Of a DNA stretch of 64,000 bases, positions 32,163 to 42,608 are shown piece after piece. The notes under the pieces are model-generated. The model worked only from the letters and a program-made list of their open reading frames with translations, had not been told where the DNA came from and searched no databases. Within the stretch, counting starts at the first letter, position 1. Every line of letters starts with the position of its first letter. The position numbers were made by a program, and so were the translations under genes. The stretch lies in the NCBI GenBank assembly GCA_032433765.1, contig JAVIAB010000025.1, forward strand, positions 33,534,782-33,598,781, written 5' to 3'. The stretch comes from Megaustenia siamemsis. Lineage: Eukaryota; Mollusca; Gastropoda; Stylommatophora; Ariophantidae.

Positions 32163-32419
32163 TTAAAAAGTAAAGTACCCCCGTCATGTCAAGTGGCGTA
32201 TAGGGAATATGGTGTTAGTGACCATAAGTTTTACAGACTTTCAGCACATGATTTTTGAGGTAATGTGGTCGGTATTACGCCCGTGCCGCTTTCCTTCCCA
32301 GAAAAAAAATCCGGTACCAATTAAAGGCTGGGTGAACCGGAAGCCGTCGGTTGGAATCGAACCCTACCCCTTGTCCTTTGTAGTCCAGTTTACTAACCAC
32401 TGAGCTATTGCGGACTCCC
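32163..32419 (-). mobile_element. SINE-A copy 8, full length with 12-bp TSD
   Basis: A minus-strand copy. The perfect target-site duplication tctgatgtgata is at 32151-32162 and 32420-32431. Small changes in the A and B boxes (gctattgcgg; ggaatcgaaccc) suggest it is ageing. Confidence 0.95.
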
Positions 32420-32463
32420 TCTGATGTGATAGATCAGCGATAATTTTAGAGGAACAGATGCTT

Positions 32464-32745
32464 TTACAACATTCGGAAAAATATATTTAAAAAATGAACA
32501 GAAAAAAACAAAAACAAAGAAAAAATAGACAGCCTAAGGCAGAGTCGAACCCGTACTCCTCGGCACAGCACCTTGTCACTAGAACCAAACACTCTGGGAA
32601 GGTGAGGAATTACGCCTCGTTCGTGAGTTACAATGCTTGAGACGACACTAGACAGGAGTCTTCGAACATTTCTGGATAGGCGACAGATCACGTACGGGTA
32701 AAAAGCTCGCGTGCTAAGACGCCGATTCAAGTCTTGTACCTCTAT
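32464..32745 (-). mobile_element. SINE-D-like copy and SINE tail
   Basis: On the minus strand 32600-32540 gives a tRNA-like head with B box gagtacgggttcgactctgc, related to 4690-4720. The A-rich stretch 32475-32530 resembles 4645-4680. At 32706-32745 an agctcgcgtgctaagacgcc block matches the end of SINE-E (46871-46895). The order suggests two adjacent or chimeric SINE pieces. Confidence 0.5.
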
Positions 32746-32789
32746 CTTTCTCTTCGTTATCATCTATTTTCTCACATTATTGATCATAT

Positions 32790-33523
32790 CTTTGTCTTAG
32801 AACCACAACCGTTATTCTTCCTCTTCTTCATCCCATTACTACCCCTGGAGGGAAAAGGGGGGAGGGACGCTCTACTGACAGACTTCAACTGCCTTCTCCA
32901 TCGATTTCTATCTTCATTCACTCTCTGCGAAGTCGAGGTCTGCCCTTTTTTCTTTGATGTTATCTTCCCATCTCTTAATCTGTCTACCGCTCCATCTCTC
33001 CTCTTTTACAGTCACAGAATGACCGTTACCAGACGATTGAGATAGATGGTCAAACCATTTCATGTTACGTTTCTTCATAGAATGACCGTTACCAGACCAG
33101 ACGATTGAGATAGATGGTCCCATGTTACGTTCCTTCATATCCGTTACCAGACCAGACGATTGAGATAGATGGTCAAACCATTTCATGTTACGTCCTTCAT
33201 AGAATGACCGTTAGACAGATTGAGATAGGTGGTCAAACCATTTCATGTTACGTTTCTTCATAGAATGACCGTTACCAGACCAGACGATTGAGATAGGTGG
33301 TCAAACCATTTCATGTTACGTTCCTTCATAGAATGACCGTTACCAGACCATTGAGATAGGTGGTCAAACCATTTCATGTTACGTTCCTTCTAGAATGACC
33401 GTTACAGACGACGATTGAGATAGATGTCAAACCATTCATGTTACGTTTCTTCATAGAATGACCGTTACCAGACCAGACGATTGAGATAGATGGTCAAACC
33501 ATTTCATGTTACGTTCTTCACAG
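32790..33523 (-). mobile_element. L-I LINE C-terminal fragment
   Basis: On the minus strand, after the array, it reads VTVKEERWSGRQIKRWEDNI, KEKRADLDFAESE, then, shifted, WRRQLKSVSRASLPP. This is the common C-terminal layout of RT-ORF LINEs (KWFDHL, then GRQ-KRWEDNI, then FAES and a W-R segment). RT motifs are absent. The 5' part is replaced by tandem copies of its own MKWFDHLSQSSGNGHS segment. Confidence 0.75.
33013..33523. repeat. ~60-74-bp array from L-I coding sequence, about 7 copies
   Basis: The unit includes agaatgaccgttaccagacc, acgattgagatagatggtc and aaaccatttcatgttacgtt. On the minus strand it encodes RNMKWFDHLSQSSGNGHSMK repeatedly. Indels of 5-15 bp vary the length. The unit nearest 33020 joins the downstream L-I codons in frame. 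Confidence 0.85.
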
Positions 33524-33635
33524 TAGTCAACACGTTTATCCTGTACTCCGTTTGCTTGCATCTTTGTTTTTTTTTTCATTTGTGATACGATTTGAGTAGG
33601 AGATGCCCAAACCTTACAATAAACTTTAATTTGGA

Positions 33636-34045
33636 CTTCCGGTCAATATGGCGGATATGCGGCAGGAACCGTCGAGGCACTGTCCGAAAAGTGTCCCTTG
33701 TTGCAGTTTCCTCAGATTCCAAGTCCGGGTTGCTGCGGGAACTAAAGAGTTTAGTGCTCTATGCACACCGTGAGCTGTGCTTTTCGTCCGGATCGTGTTT
33801 CTATATTCAGATTGCTTACGATGAATGATGATATCGTTTGACGAAGGACAGTTCAGTTGTGTTCACTTTTGGTGCCGCATGGCCTTAAGTCTTTTGGCGT
33901 GTGCTGTAGCTGCTGTAATGGGGACTGCAGCTGCCTTTCTTTGTTTAGGTATTCGATGAGATGTTAATTCGGATGATTACACTGGGCGGTTGAGCAAATA
34001 TGGATTTTCATTTGTTTACAGTCATACCGTGGCCTTCAAATAAAT
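33636..34045 (+). repeat. Dispersed repeat R1, full length
   Basis: It starts acttccggtcaatatggcgg and ends near cataccgtggccttc. It aligns over about 410 bp with 55364-55784. The start combines an ETS-like acttccgg and a YY1-like aatatggcgg word, as seen in some LINE and housekeeping promoters. No coding frame is shared between copies. Confidence 0.8.
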
Positions 34046-34049
34046 ATAA

Positions 34050-34855
34050 CTATCATCATCATCATCAAGTGCCGTGCCTACTGGCGAAGGTGATCATGTC
34101 TCTCCACAACTTTCGATCTCGACAGTTATTTATCATTTCTGTTGTTGACCTTCTGCCACGCCATTCTCTTAAGCTGTCTGCTATCTTTTCTCTTTGCTTC
34201 CCTCTATCTCTTCGTCCCTCAATTTTCACAGTTGTTACAATATATTCCAGCTGTTCTCTTCTCATTACATGGTCAAAAAATGATGATTGTTTCTTCCTAA
34301 TATTGGAAATTAGCTCTCTTTTTGCTTTTGCCTCTATCAGAACATCTTCATTACTCTTCTTAACTGTCCATGGTACTCTCAACATTCTTCTGTAAAGCCA
34401 CATTTCCACAGACTCCAGTGATTTTACTTTCTGTTGTCCTATTGTCCATGATTCGCATACATATGTTAAGACTGGCTGTACATAACATTTAAGAACTCTA
34501 TTTCTTGTTTTTATTGTGAAAAATGGATTGCATAGTATCTTCCTCATTTTTTGGAAAGCTGCTTTTGTCTGAGCCATTCTGCATCTCCCCTCTTTTGTAC
34601 ATCTTCCGTCTGAGGTTAACAAAGTTCCCAAATATTTAAATTCATTTACCTGTTTTAATATTGTTCCACTTCTCTTTATTTTGCACTGAGGTTATGTCTT
34701 TTACTTCGTTGTTACCATTACCTCTGTCTTTTTGCTATTAAGGCTGAGTCCTTTATTTTCGCTTTCTTTCACTATAATGTCTAACATTTCTTGTAACTCA
34801 TTTTCACTCTTAGCGATTAATACTGTATCCTCAGCATACCTTAGATTATTTAACT
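34050..34855 (-). mobile_element. L-C LINE fragment
   Basis: The longest uninterrupted L-C tail frame: on the minus strand, after remnants of YAEDTVLIAKSENELQ and LSLNSKK, it reads MGTLLTSDGRCTKEGRCRMA, AAFQKMRKILCNPFFTIKT, RVLKCYVQPVLTYVCESW, TIGQQKVKSLESVEMWLYRR, LISNIRKKQSSFFDHVMRRE and RDRKLWRDMITFASRHGT, 188 codons open. RT catalysis is absent and the YADD-equivalent has Asp changed to Glu. Tail catcatcatcatc. Confidence 0.9.
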
Positions 34856-35063
34856 ATAATTATAACTTTAACTATAACTATAACTTTAGGCTAAAATCTC
34901 ATCTCCGTAGCTTGTATTTCTATTCTGTACCACTGCTGTAAAGGTTTCATGATTCACAAGAGAATACAACAACATTGATATTAAAAGAGTGGAAGTGAAC
35001 CTAATTTTAGAGTCAATTGAGATGTTCTTATCTCTCCCAATTGGTTTTACCTCTACAAAGGCA

Positions 35064-35290
35064 TGAACTGGACTACAAAGGACAAGAGGTAGAGTTCGAT
35101 CCCAACCGACGGCTTCCGGGTTCACCCAGCCTTTAAGGGGTACCGGATTTTGTTCTGGGAAAGTAAAGCGGCACGGGCGTTATACGGACCACATTACCCC
35201 AAAAATCATGTGCCGAAGGTCTATCAAATTTATGGTCACGAACACCATATTCCCTATACGCCACTTGGCGTGACGGGGGTACTTTACTTT
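35064..35290 (+). mobile_element. SINE-A copy 9, 5' truncated with 19-bp TSD
   Basis: It starts at tgaactggac (A box lost) and keeps the B box, body and palindrome. The target-site duplication ttttacctctacaaaggca lies at 35045-35063 and, with one change, at 35291-35309. Confidence 0.95.
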
Positions 35291-35389
35291 TTTTACCTCT
35301 ACTAAGGCAGCATCAGATTGCGCTGCTCTCGCCGATATTTCAGGTCTGCAACTTTCATCCCTGATAACTCATTCTAAATAACCCCTATA

Positions 35390-35626
35390 AAAAAAAAAAG
35401 TAAATAGCCCCGTCACTCCAAGTGGCGTATAGGGAGTATGGTGACGGTGACCATCGTTCTTATAGACCTTCGGCGCATGATTTTTGGGGTAATATGGTCG
35501 GTATTACGCCCGTGCTGTTTTACTTTCCCAGAAAAAAAATCCGGTACCCATTTAAGGCTGGGTGAACTCAGAAGCCATCTTGTTCTTTGTAGTCCAATTC
35601 ACGAACCACTGAGCTATCACGGCTCC
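35390..35626 (-). mobile_element. SINE-A copy 10, B box deleted
   Basis: A minus-strand copy with an internal deletion of about 25 bp removing the ggttcgatccc box (between agaagccat and cttgttc). The A box is recognisable (gctatcacgg). Flanks aaataacccctata (35376-35389) and aaataatcactata (35627-35640) look like a diverged target-site duplication. Confidence 0.9.
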
Positions 35627-35640
35627 AAATAATCACTATA

Positions 35641-35926
35641 CCCTCACTATATTCATTAGGTTTTCAATCCTTTTCTTTTAATGAAGCCGAAAGATCTCAG
35701 CGCAGAGCACGAAATCCGTGGCATTGGCGAGACTTGACCACGCTCTATAGATCCGCCCACGGTAATTTCTGTCAGATGTCTAATTTTTGAGAAGTAGATT
35801 AGAATTCTACTGTTCTTACAGCAATTAGAAACTAGCAGCGGGTTACATCAAATTCAAAGCATTTAAAAAGTGCAATGTTGCAGTGAGTGTACTTAATGTT
35901 TACAACCTTTAAGAGCCAGATAGTTC
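35641..35926. other. Unassigned stretch
   Basis: Nothing recognised. Confidence 0.4.
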
Positions 35927-35982
35927 TTCCCCTTCTTTCCTTCCTCATTTGCCTTTCAGCGTCGAGGGGAGATATAATTTTG
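35927..35982 (-). mobile_element. L-B LINE terminal stub
   Basis: cttcctcatttgcctttcag and cgtcgaggggagatataatt are the complement of the last L-B codons (YLPST-type end). Only about 55 bp remains. Confidence 0.8.
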
Positions 35983-35984
35983 CA

Positions 35985-36295
35985 CTAGGGCGCTGTCAAC
36001 CACATAGTTGCTTTGCCTCGAACACTATCAACAAAATAGTTACCTCCTCCCTGGGCGCTGTCAATCACATAGTTATCTTGCTTCGGGCACTGCCAATCAC
36101 ATAGTTACCTTACCTCGGGCGCTGTCAACCACATAGTTGCTTTGCCTTGGGCGCTGTCAACCACATAGTTGCTTTGCCTCGAATACTATCAACCAAATAG
36201 TTACCTCCTCCCTGGGCGCTGTCAATCACATAGTTATCTTGCTTCGGGAACTGCCAATCACATAGTTACCTTACCTCGGGCGCTGTCAACCCACA
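35985..36295. repeat. ~33-bp units in a ~150-bp duplicated block
   Basis: Units like gggcgctgtcaaccacatag with alternating ttgctttgcctc, ttacctcctccct, ttatcttgcttc and ttaccttacctc ends. The order of four variants at 35985-36125 is repeated at 36127-36290, a two-level repeat. Confidence 0.85.
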
Positions 36296-36491
36296 TACCC
36301 CTGTCTTGCCCCAAGAGAAAGGCACAACTATTTGAACAACATCAACAATATCAGCAACAGCAACAACAAGAACAGCAGTAGCAACAAGAACAGCAGCAGT
36401 AACAACATTCCCATTTTTGCGTTTGAAAGTTGTTTTTTTTCCGCCAAAGGCTAGCAGATAGGACCACAAATAAACCACTTGCAGTGACTAG

Positions 36492-37361
36492 ACATTGAAG
36501 ATAATGTCCGCCTACAAAATATCAGCCAACCCACAACCAACATTGACATTGAAGATAATGTCCGCCTACAAAATATCAGCCAACCCACAACCAACATAGA
36601 CATCGAAGATAATGTCCGCCTACAAAATATCAGCCAACCCACAACCAACATTGACATCGAAGATAATGTCCGCCTAACAAATATCAGCCAACCCACAACC
36701 AACATTGACATTGAAGATAATGTCCGCCTACAAAATATCAGCCAACCCACAACCAACATTGACATTGAAGATAATGTCCGCCTACAAAATATCAGCCAAC
36801 CCACAACCAACATTGACATCGAAGATAATGTCCGCCTACAAAATATCAGCCAACCCACAAGCAACATTGACATCGAAGATAATGTCCGCCTACAAAATCA
36901 GCCAACCACAACCAACATTGACATTGAAGATAATGTCCGCCTACAAAATACCTGCCAACCCACAACCAACATTGACATCGAAGATAATGTCCGCCTACAA
37001 AATATCAGCCAACCCACAACCAACATTGACATTGAAGATAATGTCCACCTACAAAATATCAGCCAACCCACAACCAACATTGACATTGAAGATAATGTCC
37101 GCCTACAAAATATCAGCCAACCCACAACCAACATTGACATCGAAGATAATGTCCGCCTACAAAATATCAGCCAACCCACAACCAACATTGACATTGAAGA
37201 TAATGTCCGCCTACAAAATATCAGCCAACCCACAAGCAACATTGACATTGAAGATTATGTCCGCTGACGAAATATCAGCCAACCCACAAGCAACATTGAC
37301 ATCGAAGATAATGTCCGCCTACAAAATATCAGCCGACCCACAAGCAACATTGACATCGAAG
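36492..37361. repeat. 54-bp array from LINE coding sequence, about 16 copies
   Basis: The unit encodes, in one frame without stops, DIEDNVRLQNISQPTTNI. The last unit continues in frame as DIEELRILFSCEHLGSVINN, i.e. into the YLGS-type RT segment. Variation is nearly limited to attgaag/atcgaag and accaac/agcaac. Other frames (MSAYKISANPQPTL; minus-strand MLVVGWLIFCRR) are shadows. Confidence 0.95.
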
Positions 37362-37510
37362 AACTTAGAATATTGTTCAGTTGTGAACATCTGGGATCTG
37401 TAATAAATAACAATGGTAACTGACAGAAGAAAATAAAAAGATGGCTAGGAAAAGCAACACACAAGTTAAATACCATGAAGACGATGTGGGACAAAGCCAA
37501 CAAGACAGGA
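37362..37510 (+). mobile_element. L-L LINE fragment after the 54-bp array
   Basis: EHLGSVINNNGN and then, out of frame, a TEEIKRWLGKATHKLNTMKT block and MWDKANKTGTV: the RT region after motif C (FxYLGSxI...A..KL..M...W). It is truncated soon after. It is a dead copy and the likely source of the adjacent array. Confidence 0.7.
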
Positions 37511-37576
37511 ACAGTATAATTAATGAGGTCAATATTTTCAACAGCAGAATTATTAATAACAACTATCTTTTCAATT

Positions 37577-37830
37577 GGGAGCCGCGATAGCTCAGTGGTT
37601 ATTGAACTGGACTACATTGGACAAGAGTTAGAGTTCGATCCCAACCGAGGGCTTCCGGGTTCACCCAGCCTTAAATAGGTACAGGATTTTTTTTCTGGGA
37701 AAGTAAAGCAGCGCGGGCGTAATACCGACCACATTACCCCAAAAATCAATGTGCCGAATGTCTGTAAAAATTCTGGTCACTAACACCATATTCCCTATAC
37801 ACCACGTGGCGTGACGGGGGCTCTCTACTT
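37577..37830 (+). mobile_element. SINE-A copy 11, full length
   Basis: A box tagctcagtgg intact, B box agttcgatccc with one change; body present, palindrome altered (caccacgtggcg). No clear target-site duplication. Confidence 0.9.
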
Positions 37831-38039
37831 TTGTTTTTTCTTTGCAATCAAGCGTTGTATTTGATGATTATCATAGAGGTCTCTGGATGAACAAAAGAAT
37901 AATTGATCTCATTAATAGTTCTGGTATTTAAGTGGAATATGATCTATTCTTCTTTGTGTCGTGTGTTCGCGGTTCAATAGTCAAGCACATGGTTCGTCAA
38001 AAAATGACGCCCCCGCGGGTATACTCAACCCGAAAATAA
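37831..38039. other. Unassigned stretch
   Basis: Nothing recognised. Confidence 0.4.
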
Positions 38040-38215
38040 AAAGTCTGTGTCGGTGGATGGGGCGGATGAATCGAAAATGATCAACGGCCCAGAAGGCGAA
38101 AACAGCAAAGTGTGTGGTACACATGAAGTATATTCAGAACACGAAAGACGAATATGGCAGACCACCGTGAAAGAGATTGGAGCCTCATCACGTAACACTC
38201 CAAAGAAAGCCATGG
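38040..38215 (+). repeat. Dispersed repeat P
   Basis: It matches 14483-14590 in the opposite orientation, e.g. cagaccaccgtgaaagagat and gcctcatcacgtaacactcc. It is joined directly to an L-A 3' end. A frame (ERRIWQTTVKEIGASSRNTP) is open through it but is unrecognised; it may be another part of L-A. Confidence 0.6.
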
Positions 38216-38356
38216 AGAGAAGACTAACATGGACGAGTAACATCAAGAGATGGACAAGTCAATCTATGACAGCCTGCACCATCAAAGCAAGAAACAGAGT
38301 AGAATGGCGATCCATGGTAGCCAACCTTCGTTGCGGAGAAGGCACACGATGATGAT
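38216..38356 (+). mobile_element. L-A LINE 3' stub
   Basis: RLTWTSNIKRWTSQSMTACT, RNRVEWRSMVANLRCGEGTR and a gatgatgata tail. Only the last 45 codons remain, open and in frame with the upstream P repeat. Confidence 0.85.
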
Positions 38357-38650
38357 AATGAATAGTTGTGGTTCACATATCTCGACGCAAGCTATTCTTT
38401 GTCATCCGTCCTTGAAAGAAAGTTAATTGAGCGTAAATGCGCTGTGTTGCTGTTTTCAGTAAAAGCTGTGATATTTTTACCTTTCGGCCCGATACATCCG
38501 TCTTCGGCATGGCGTTTTTGAGAACCGGATTGCCTTCTCTCTTAGTCCGTACTCACATGACGAGACTAAACTAGTTAGTCTGTTACTAGAGGCACCACGA
38601 AGAGGTGGAGTAGTGTCTGGGTCGATATAGTTCTCTGATCCAGACTCAAA
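38357..38650. other. Unassigned stretch
   Basis: It contains ttaattgagcgtaaatgcgc, a phrase typical of dispersed invertebrate repeats, but no second copy lies in this window. Confidence 0.4.
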
Positions 38651-38653
38651 CCT

Positions 38654-39350
38654 TCAGCTATGAGTCGCTGACCCCTTCAGCTATGAGTCGCTGACCCCTT
38701 CAGCTATGAGTCCCTGACACCTTCAGCTATGAGTCGCTGACCCCTTCAGCTATGAGTCGCTGACCCCTTCAGCTATGAGTCCCTGACACCTTCAGCTATG
38801 AGTCCCTGACACCTTCAGCTATGAGTCCCTGACACCTTCAGCTATGAGTCCCTGACACCTTCAGCTATGAGTCCCTGACACCTTCAGCTATGAGTCGCTG
38901 ACCCCTTCAGCTATGAGTTACTGACCCCTTCAGCTATGAGTTACTGACCCCTTCAGCTATGAGTTACTGACCCCTTCAGCTTTGAGTCCCTGACACCTTC
39001 AGCTATGAGTTACTGACCCCTTCAGCTATGAGTTACTGACCCCTTCAGCTATGAGTCGCTGACCCCTTCAGCTATGAGTCCCTGACCCCTTCAGCCATGA
39101 GTCCCTGACACCTTCAGCTATGAGTACCTGAAACCTTCAGCTATGAGTCTCTGACTCCTTCAGCTATGAGTCCCTGACCCCTTCAGCCATGAGTCCCTGA
39201 CACCTTCAGCTATGAGTCCCTGACACCTTCAGCTATGAGTCCCTGACACCTTCAGCTATGAGTCCCTGACTCCTTCAGCTATGAGTCCCTGACACCTACA
39301 GCTATGAGTCCCTGACCCCTTCAGCTATGAGTCCCTGACCCCTTCAGCTC
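38654..39350. repeat. 23-bp minisatellite, about 30 copies
   Basis: The unit is ttcagctatgagtccctgac plus acc. Subtypes gtcgctgacccc, gtccctgacacc and gttactgacccc cluster in runs. Confidence 0.95.
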
Positions 39351-39769
39351 TGTTTCTGTCACGTGTCTTTGCCTCCTGATACTTATGAATGTAACATCAC
39401 AGGTCTACTATTCCCAGTATCAATCCCTGGCCTAATATTTACAAAAATAAAGCCAAACCAACTTAACCAAAAATAGAAACATTTATTGAACAGTTAGTTA
39501 GTGGGAGAAAAAAAAACAAATCCGTTTCAGTATGACTAAGCCAAAATGGCCTAATTTACGTGTATTGTATACTAGTTTTAATACGTCAAGGCCTAATGTG
39601 TGGCGGTTTAATAATCGTGCGACAGATGGCCACGTAATTCGACCGAAGTAAACGACTGGTGATGGGCAGAATAGTAATTTCTTTTTGCTTGGGTTCAGCA
39701 CATTGAACAGGTTACAGTGTGGGACTCCGGACATGCCCCGGTGAGTACAAGTGTGAAAGAATAGACATG
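39351..39769. other. Unassigned stretch
   Basis: No recognised feature. The long minus-strand frames that run in from the next array are array by-products. Confidence 0.4.
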
Positions 39770-41750
39770 TAGTGAAGTAAATGGTAAGTAAGGTGAAGTA
39801 AAGGAACGACAGTAACGTGAAGTAAAGGAACGACAGTAACGTGAAGTAAAGGAAAGACAGTAACGTGAAGTAAAGGAAAGACAATAACGTGAAGAAAAAG
39901 AAAGACAATAATGTGAAGTAAAGGAAAGACAATAACGTGAAGAAAAGTAAAGACAATAAATAACGTGAAGAAAAGGAAAGACAATAACGTGAAGAAAAGG
40001 AAGACAATAAATAACGTGAAGTAAAGGAAAGATAGTAACGTGAAGTAAAGGAAAGACAGTAACGTGAAGAAAAAGAAAGACAATAATGTGAAGTAAAGGA
40101 AAGACAAAAACGTGAAGAAAAGGAAAGACAATAAATAACGTGAAGTAAAGGAAAGACAATAACGTGAAGAAAAAGGAAAGACAGTAACGTGAAGTAAAGG
40201 AAAGACAATAACGTGAAGAAAAAGGAAAGACAGTAACGTGAAGTAAAGGAAAGACAATAAATAACGTGAAGTAAAGGAAAGATAGTAACGTGAAGTAAAG
40301 GAAAGACAGTAACGTGAAGAAAAGGAAAGACAATAACTTGAAGTAAAGGGAAGACAATAAATAACGTGAAGTAAAGGAAAGACAGTAACGTGAAGTAAAG
40401 GAAAGACAATAACTTGAAGTAAAGGAAAGACAATAAATAACGTGAAGTAAAGGAAAGATAGTAACGTGAAGTAAAGGAAAGACAGTAACGTGAAGAAAAA
40501 GAAAGACAATAATGTGAAGTAAAGGAAAGACAAAAACATGAAGAAAAGGAAAGACAATAAATAACGTGAAGTAAAGGAAAGACAATAACGTGAAGAAAAG
40601 AAAGACAGTAACGTGAAGTAAAGGAAAGGCAATAACTTGAAGTAAAGGAAAGACAATAAATAACGTGAAGTAAAGGAAAAACAGTAACGTGAAGAAAATG
40701 AAAGACAGTAACGTGAAGTAAAGGAAAGACAGTAACGTGAAGTAAATGAAAGACAATAAATAACGTGAAGTAAAGGAAAGACAGTAACGTGAAGTAAAGT
40801 AAAGACAATAAATAACGTGAAGTAAAGGAAAGACAGTAACGTGAAGTAAAGTAAAGACAATAACATGAAGTAAAGGAAAGGCAATAACGTGAAGTAAAGG
40901 AAAGACAATAACGTGAAGAAAAGGAAAGACAGTAACGTGAAGTAAAAAAAGACAGTAACGTGAAGTAAAGGAAAGACAGTATCGTGAAGTAAAGGAAAGA
41001 CAATAAATAACGTGAAGTAAAGGAAAGACAGTAACGTGAAATAAAGGAAAGACAATAAATAACGTGAAGTAAAGAAAGACAGTAACGTGAAATAAAGGAA
41101 AGACAATAAATAACGTGAAGTCAAGGAACGACAGTAACATGAAGTCAAGGAACGACAATAACATGAAGTAAAGGAAAGACAGTAACTTGAAGTAAAGGAA
41201 AGACAATAACATGAAGTAAAGGAAAGACAATAACATGAAGTAAAGGAAAGACAGTAACTTGAAGTAAGGAAAGACAATAACATGAAGTAAAGAAAGACAG
41301 TAACTTGAAGTAAAGGAAAGACAATAACATGAAGTAAAGGAAAGACAGTAACTTGAAGTAAAGGAAAGACAATAACATAAGTAAAGGAAAGACAGTAACT
41401 TGAAGTAAAGGAAAGACAATAACATGAAGTAAAGGAAAGACAATAACATGAAGTAAAGGAAAGACAGTAACTTGAAGTAAAGGAAAGACAGTAACTTGAA
41501 GTAAAGGAAAGACAATAACATGAAGTAAAGGAAAGACAGTAACTTGAAGTAAAGGAAAGACAATAACATGAAGTAAAGGAAAGACAGTAACTTGAAGTAA
41601 AGGAAGACAATAACATGAAGTAAAGGAAAGACAGTAACTTGAAGTAAAGGAAAGACAGTAACGTGAAGTACAGAAAAGACAGTAACGTGACGTAAAGGAA
41701 ATCAGTAACGTGAAGTAAAGGAAAGACAATAACATGAAGTAAAGGAAAGA
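39770..41750. repeat. 24-bp minisatellite, about 80 copies
   Basis: The unit is gtgaagtaaaggaaagacag plus taac, with a 28-bp variant (aataaataac). The right third uses cttgaag/catgaag alternation, giving a 48-bp dimer (41160-41650). Minus-strand frames up to 680 codons rich in YCLSFTSR come from the 8-codon period. Confidence 0.95.
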
Positions 41751-42608
41751 AAATACTCAAAACAACAGAAATGGGACCCAGTGGTCACTGACCAAACAAC
41801 TTGATGATTTAGACTTTGCTGATGACATAGCTCTCCTATCACACAGCCACCAACAGATGCAAGATAAAATGAGTATATTAGATGAGAGATCACAACAGCT
41901 AGGACTAAAGATTAATAGAGATAAGACCAACATTATAAGAATTAATGCAGTTGGCAATAACCAAATAAAACTAGGAGAAATACCTCTACTAGACGTACAA
42001 TCTTATATATATATATCTGGGCAGTAATATAGATAAAGAGGGAGGAACAGAAAATGATACCAAAATAAGGATATCAAAAGCAAGAGGAGCTTTCATTGCA
42101 CTGGGAAACATATGGAAATCCAAAGAAATTAGGCTAAATACAAAAATAAAAATTTTCAACTCCAATGTTAAGTCGGTTCTATTATATGGATGTGAAACAT
42201 GGAGAATAACAAAATTGACAATCACGAAGGTACAGACTTTCATTAATGGATGCTTGCGCAGAATAAAGGGATGGAAATGGCAGGACAAAGTCACTAACGT
42301 GGAATTATGGAAATGTACCGGTCAAATACCAGTGGATAAAGAAATACAGCGAAGACGATGGCAATGGATAGGACACACACTACGGAAGCCAACTGAGAGT
42401 ATTACACAACAGGCCCTTTTTTGGAATCCCCAGGGGAAAAGACAAAGAGGAAGACCAAGGAATTCTTGGAGAAGACAGATTGAAGCAGAGATGAAGATGA
42501 TGGGGAAGACATGGAATGATCTTAAAAGAATTGCAAAAAACAGAACGACTTGGAAAGTGTTTGTTGAAGACCTATGCTCCACTGGGAGCTAAAAGGTAGA
42601 AGAAGAAG
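41751..42608 (+). mobile_element. L-E LINE fragment with FADD box, inserted in the 24-bp array
   Basis: It starts just upstream of RT motif C: GTQWSLTKQLDDLDFADDIA, then KINRDKTNIIRINAVGNNQI, LLDVQSY; a frameshift in an ATATAT run at 42005; GSNIDKEGGTEND, LLYGCETWRITK, INGCLRRIKGWKWQDKVTN, DKEIQRRRWQWIGHTLRKPT, RGRPRNSWRRQIEAEMKMMG, TTWKVFVEDLCSTGS stop, and a gaagaagaag tail. Array sequence on both sides (aaaggaaaga at 41741-41750 and 42609-42618) shows insertion into the satellite. It is the reference copy for L-E, with a single terminal 38-bp unit. Confidence 0.9.

Noticed and set aside
39498..41760. Minus-strand open frames of 500-680 codons rich in YCLSFTSR
   Set aside because: They are open in all three frames at once and consist only of 24-bp tandem units. 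A period that is a multiple of three keeps frames open. No start context, signal or non-repeat domain.
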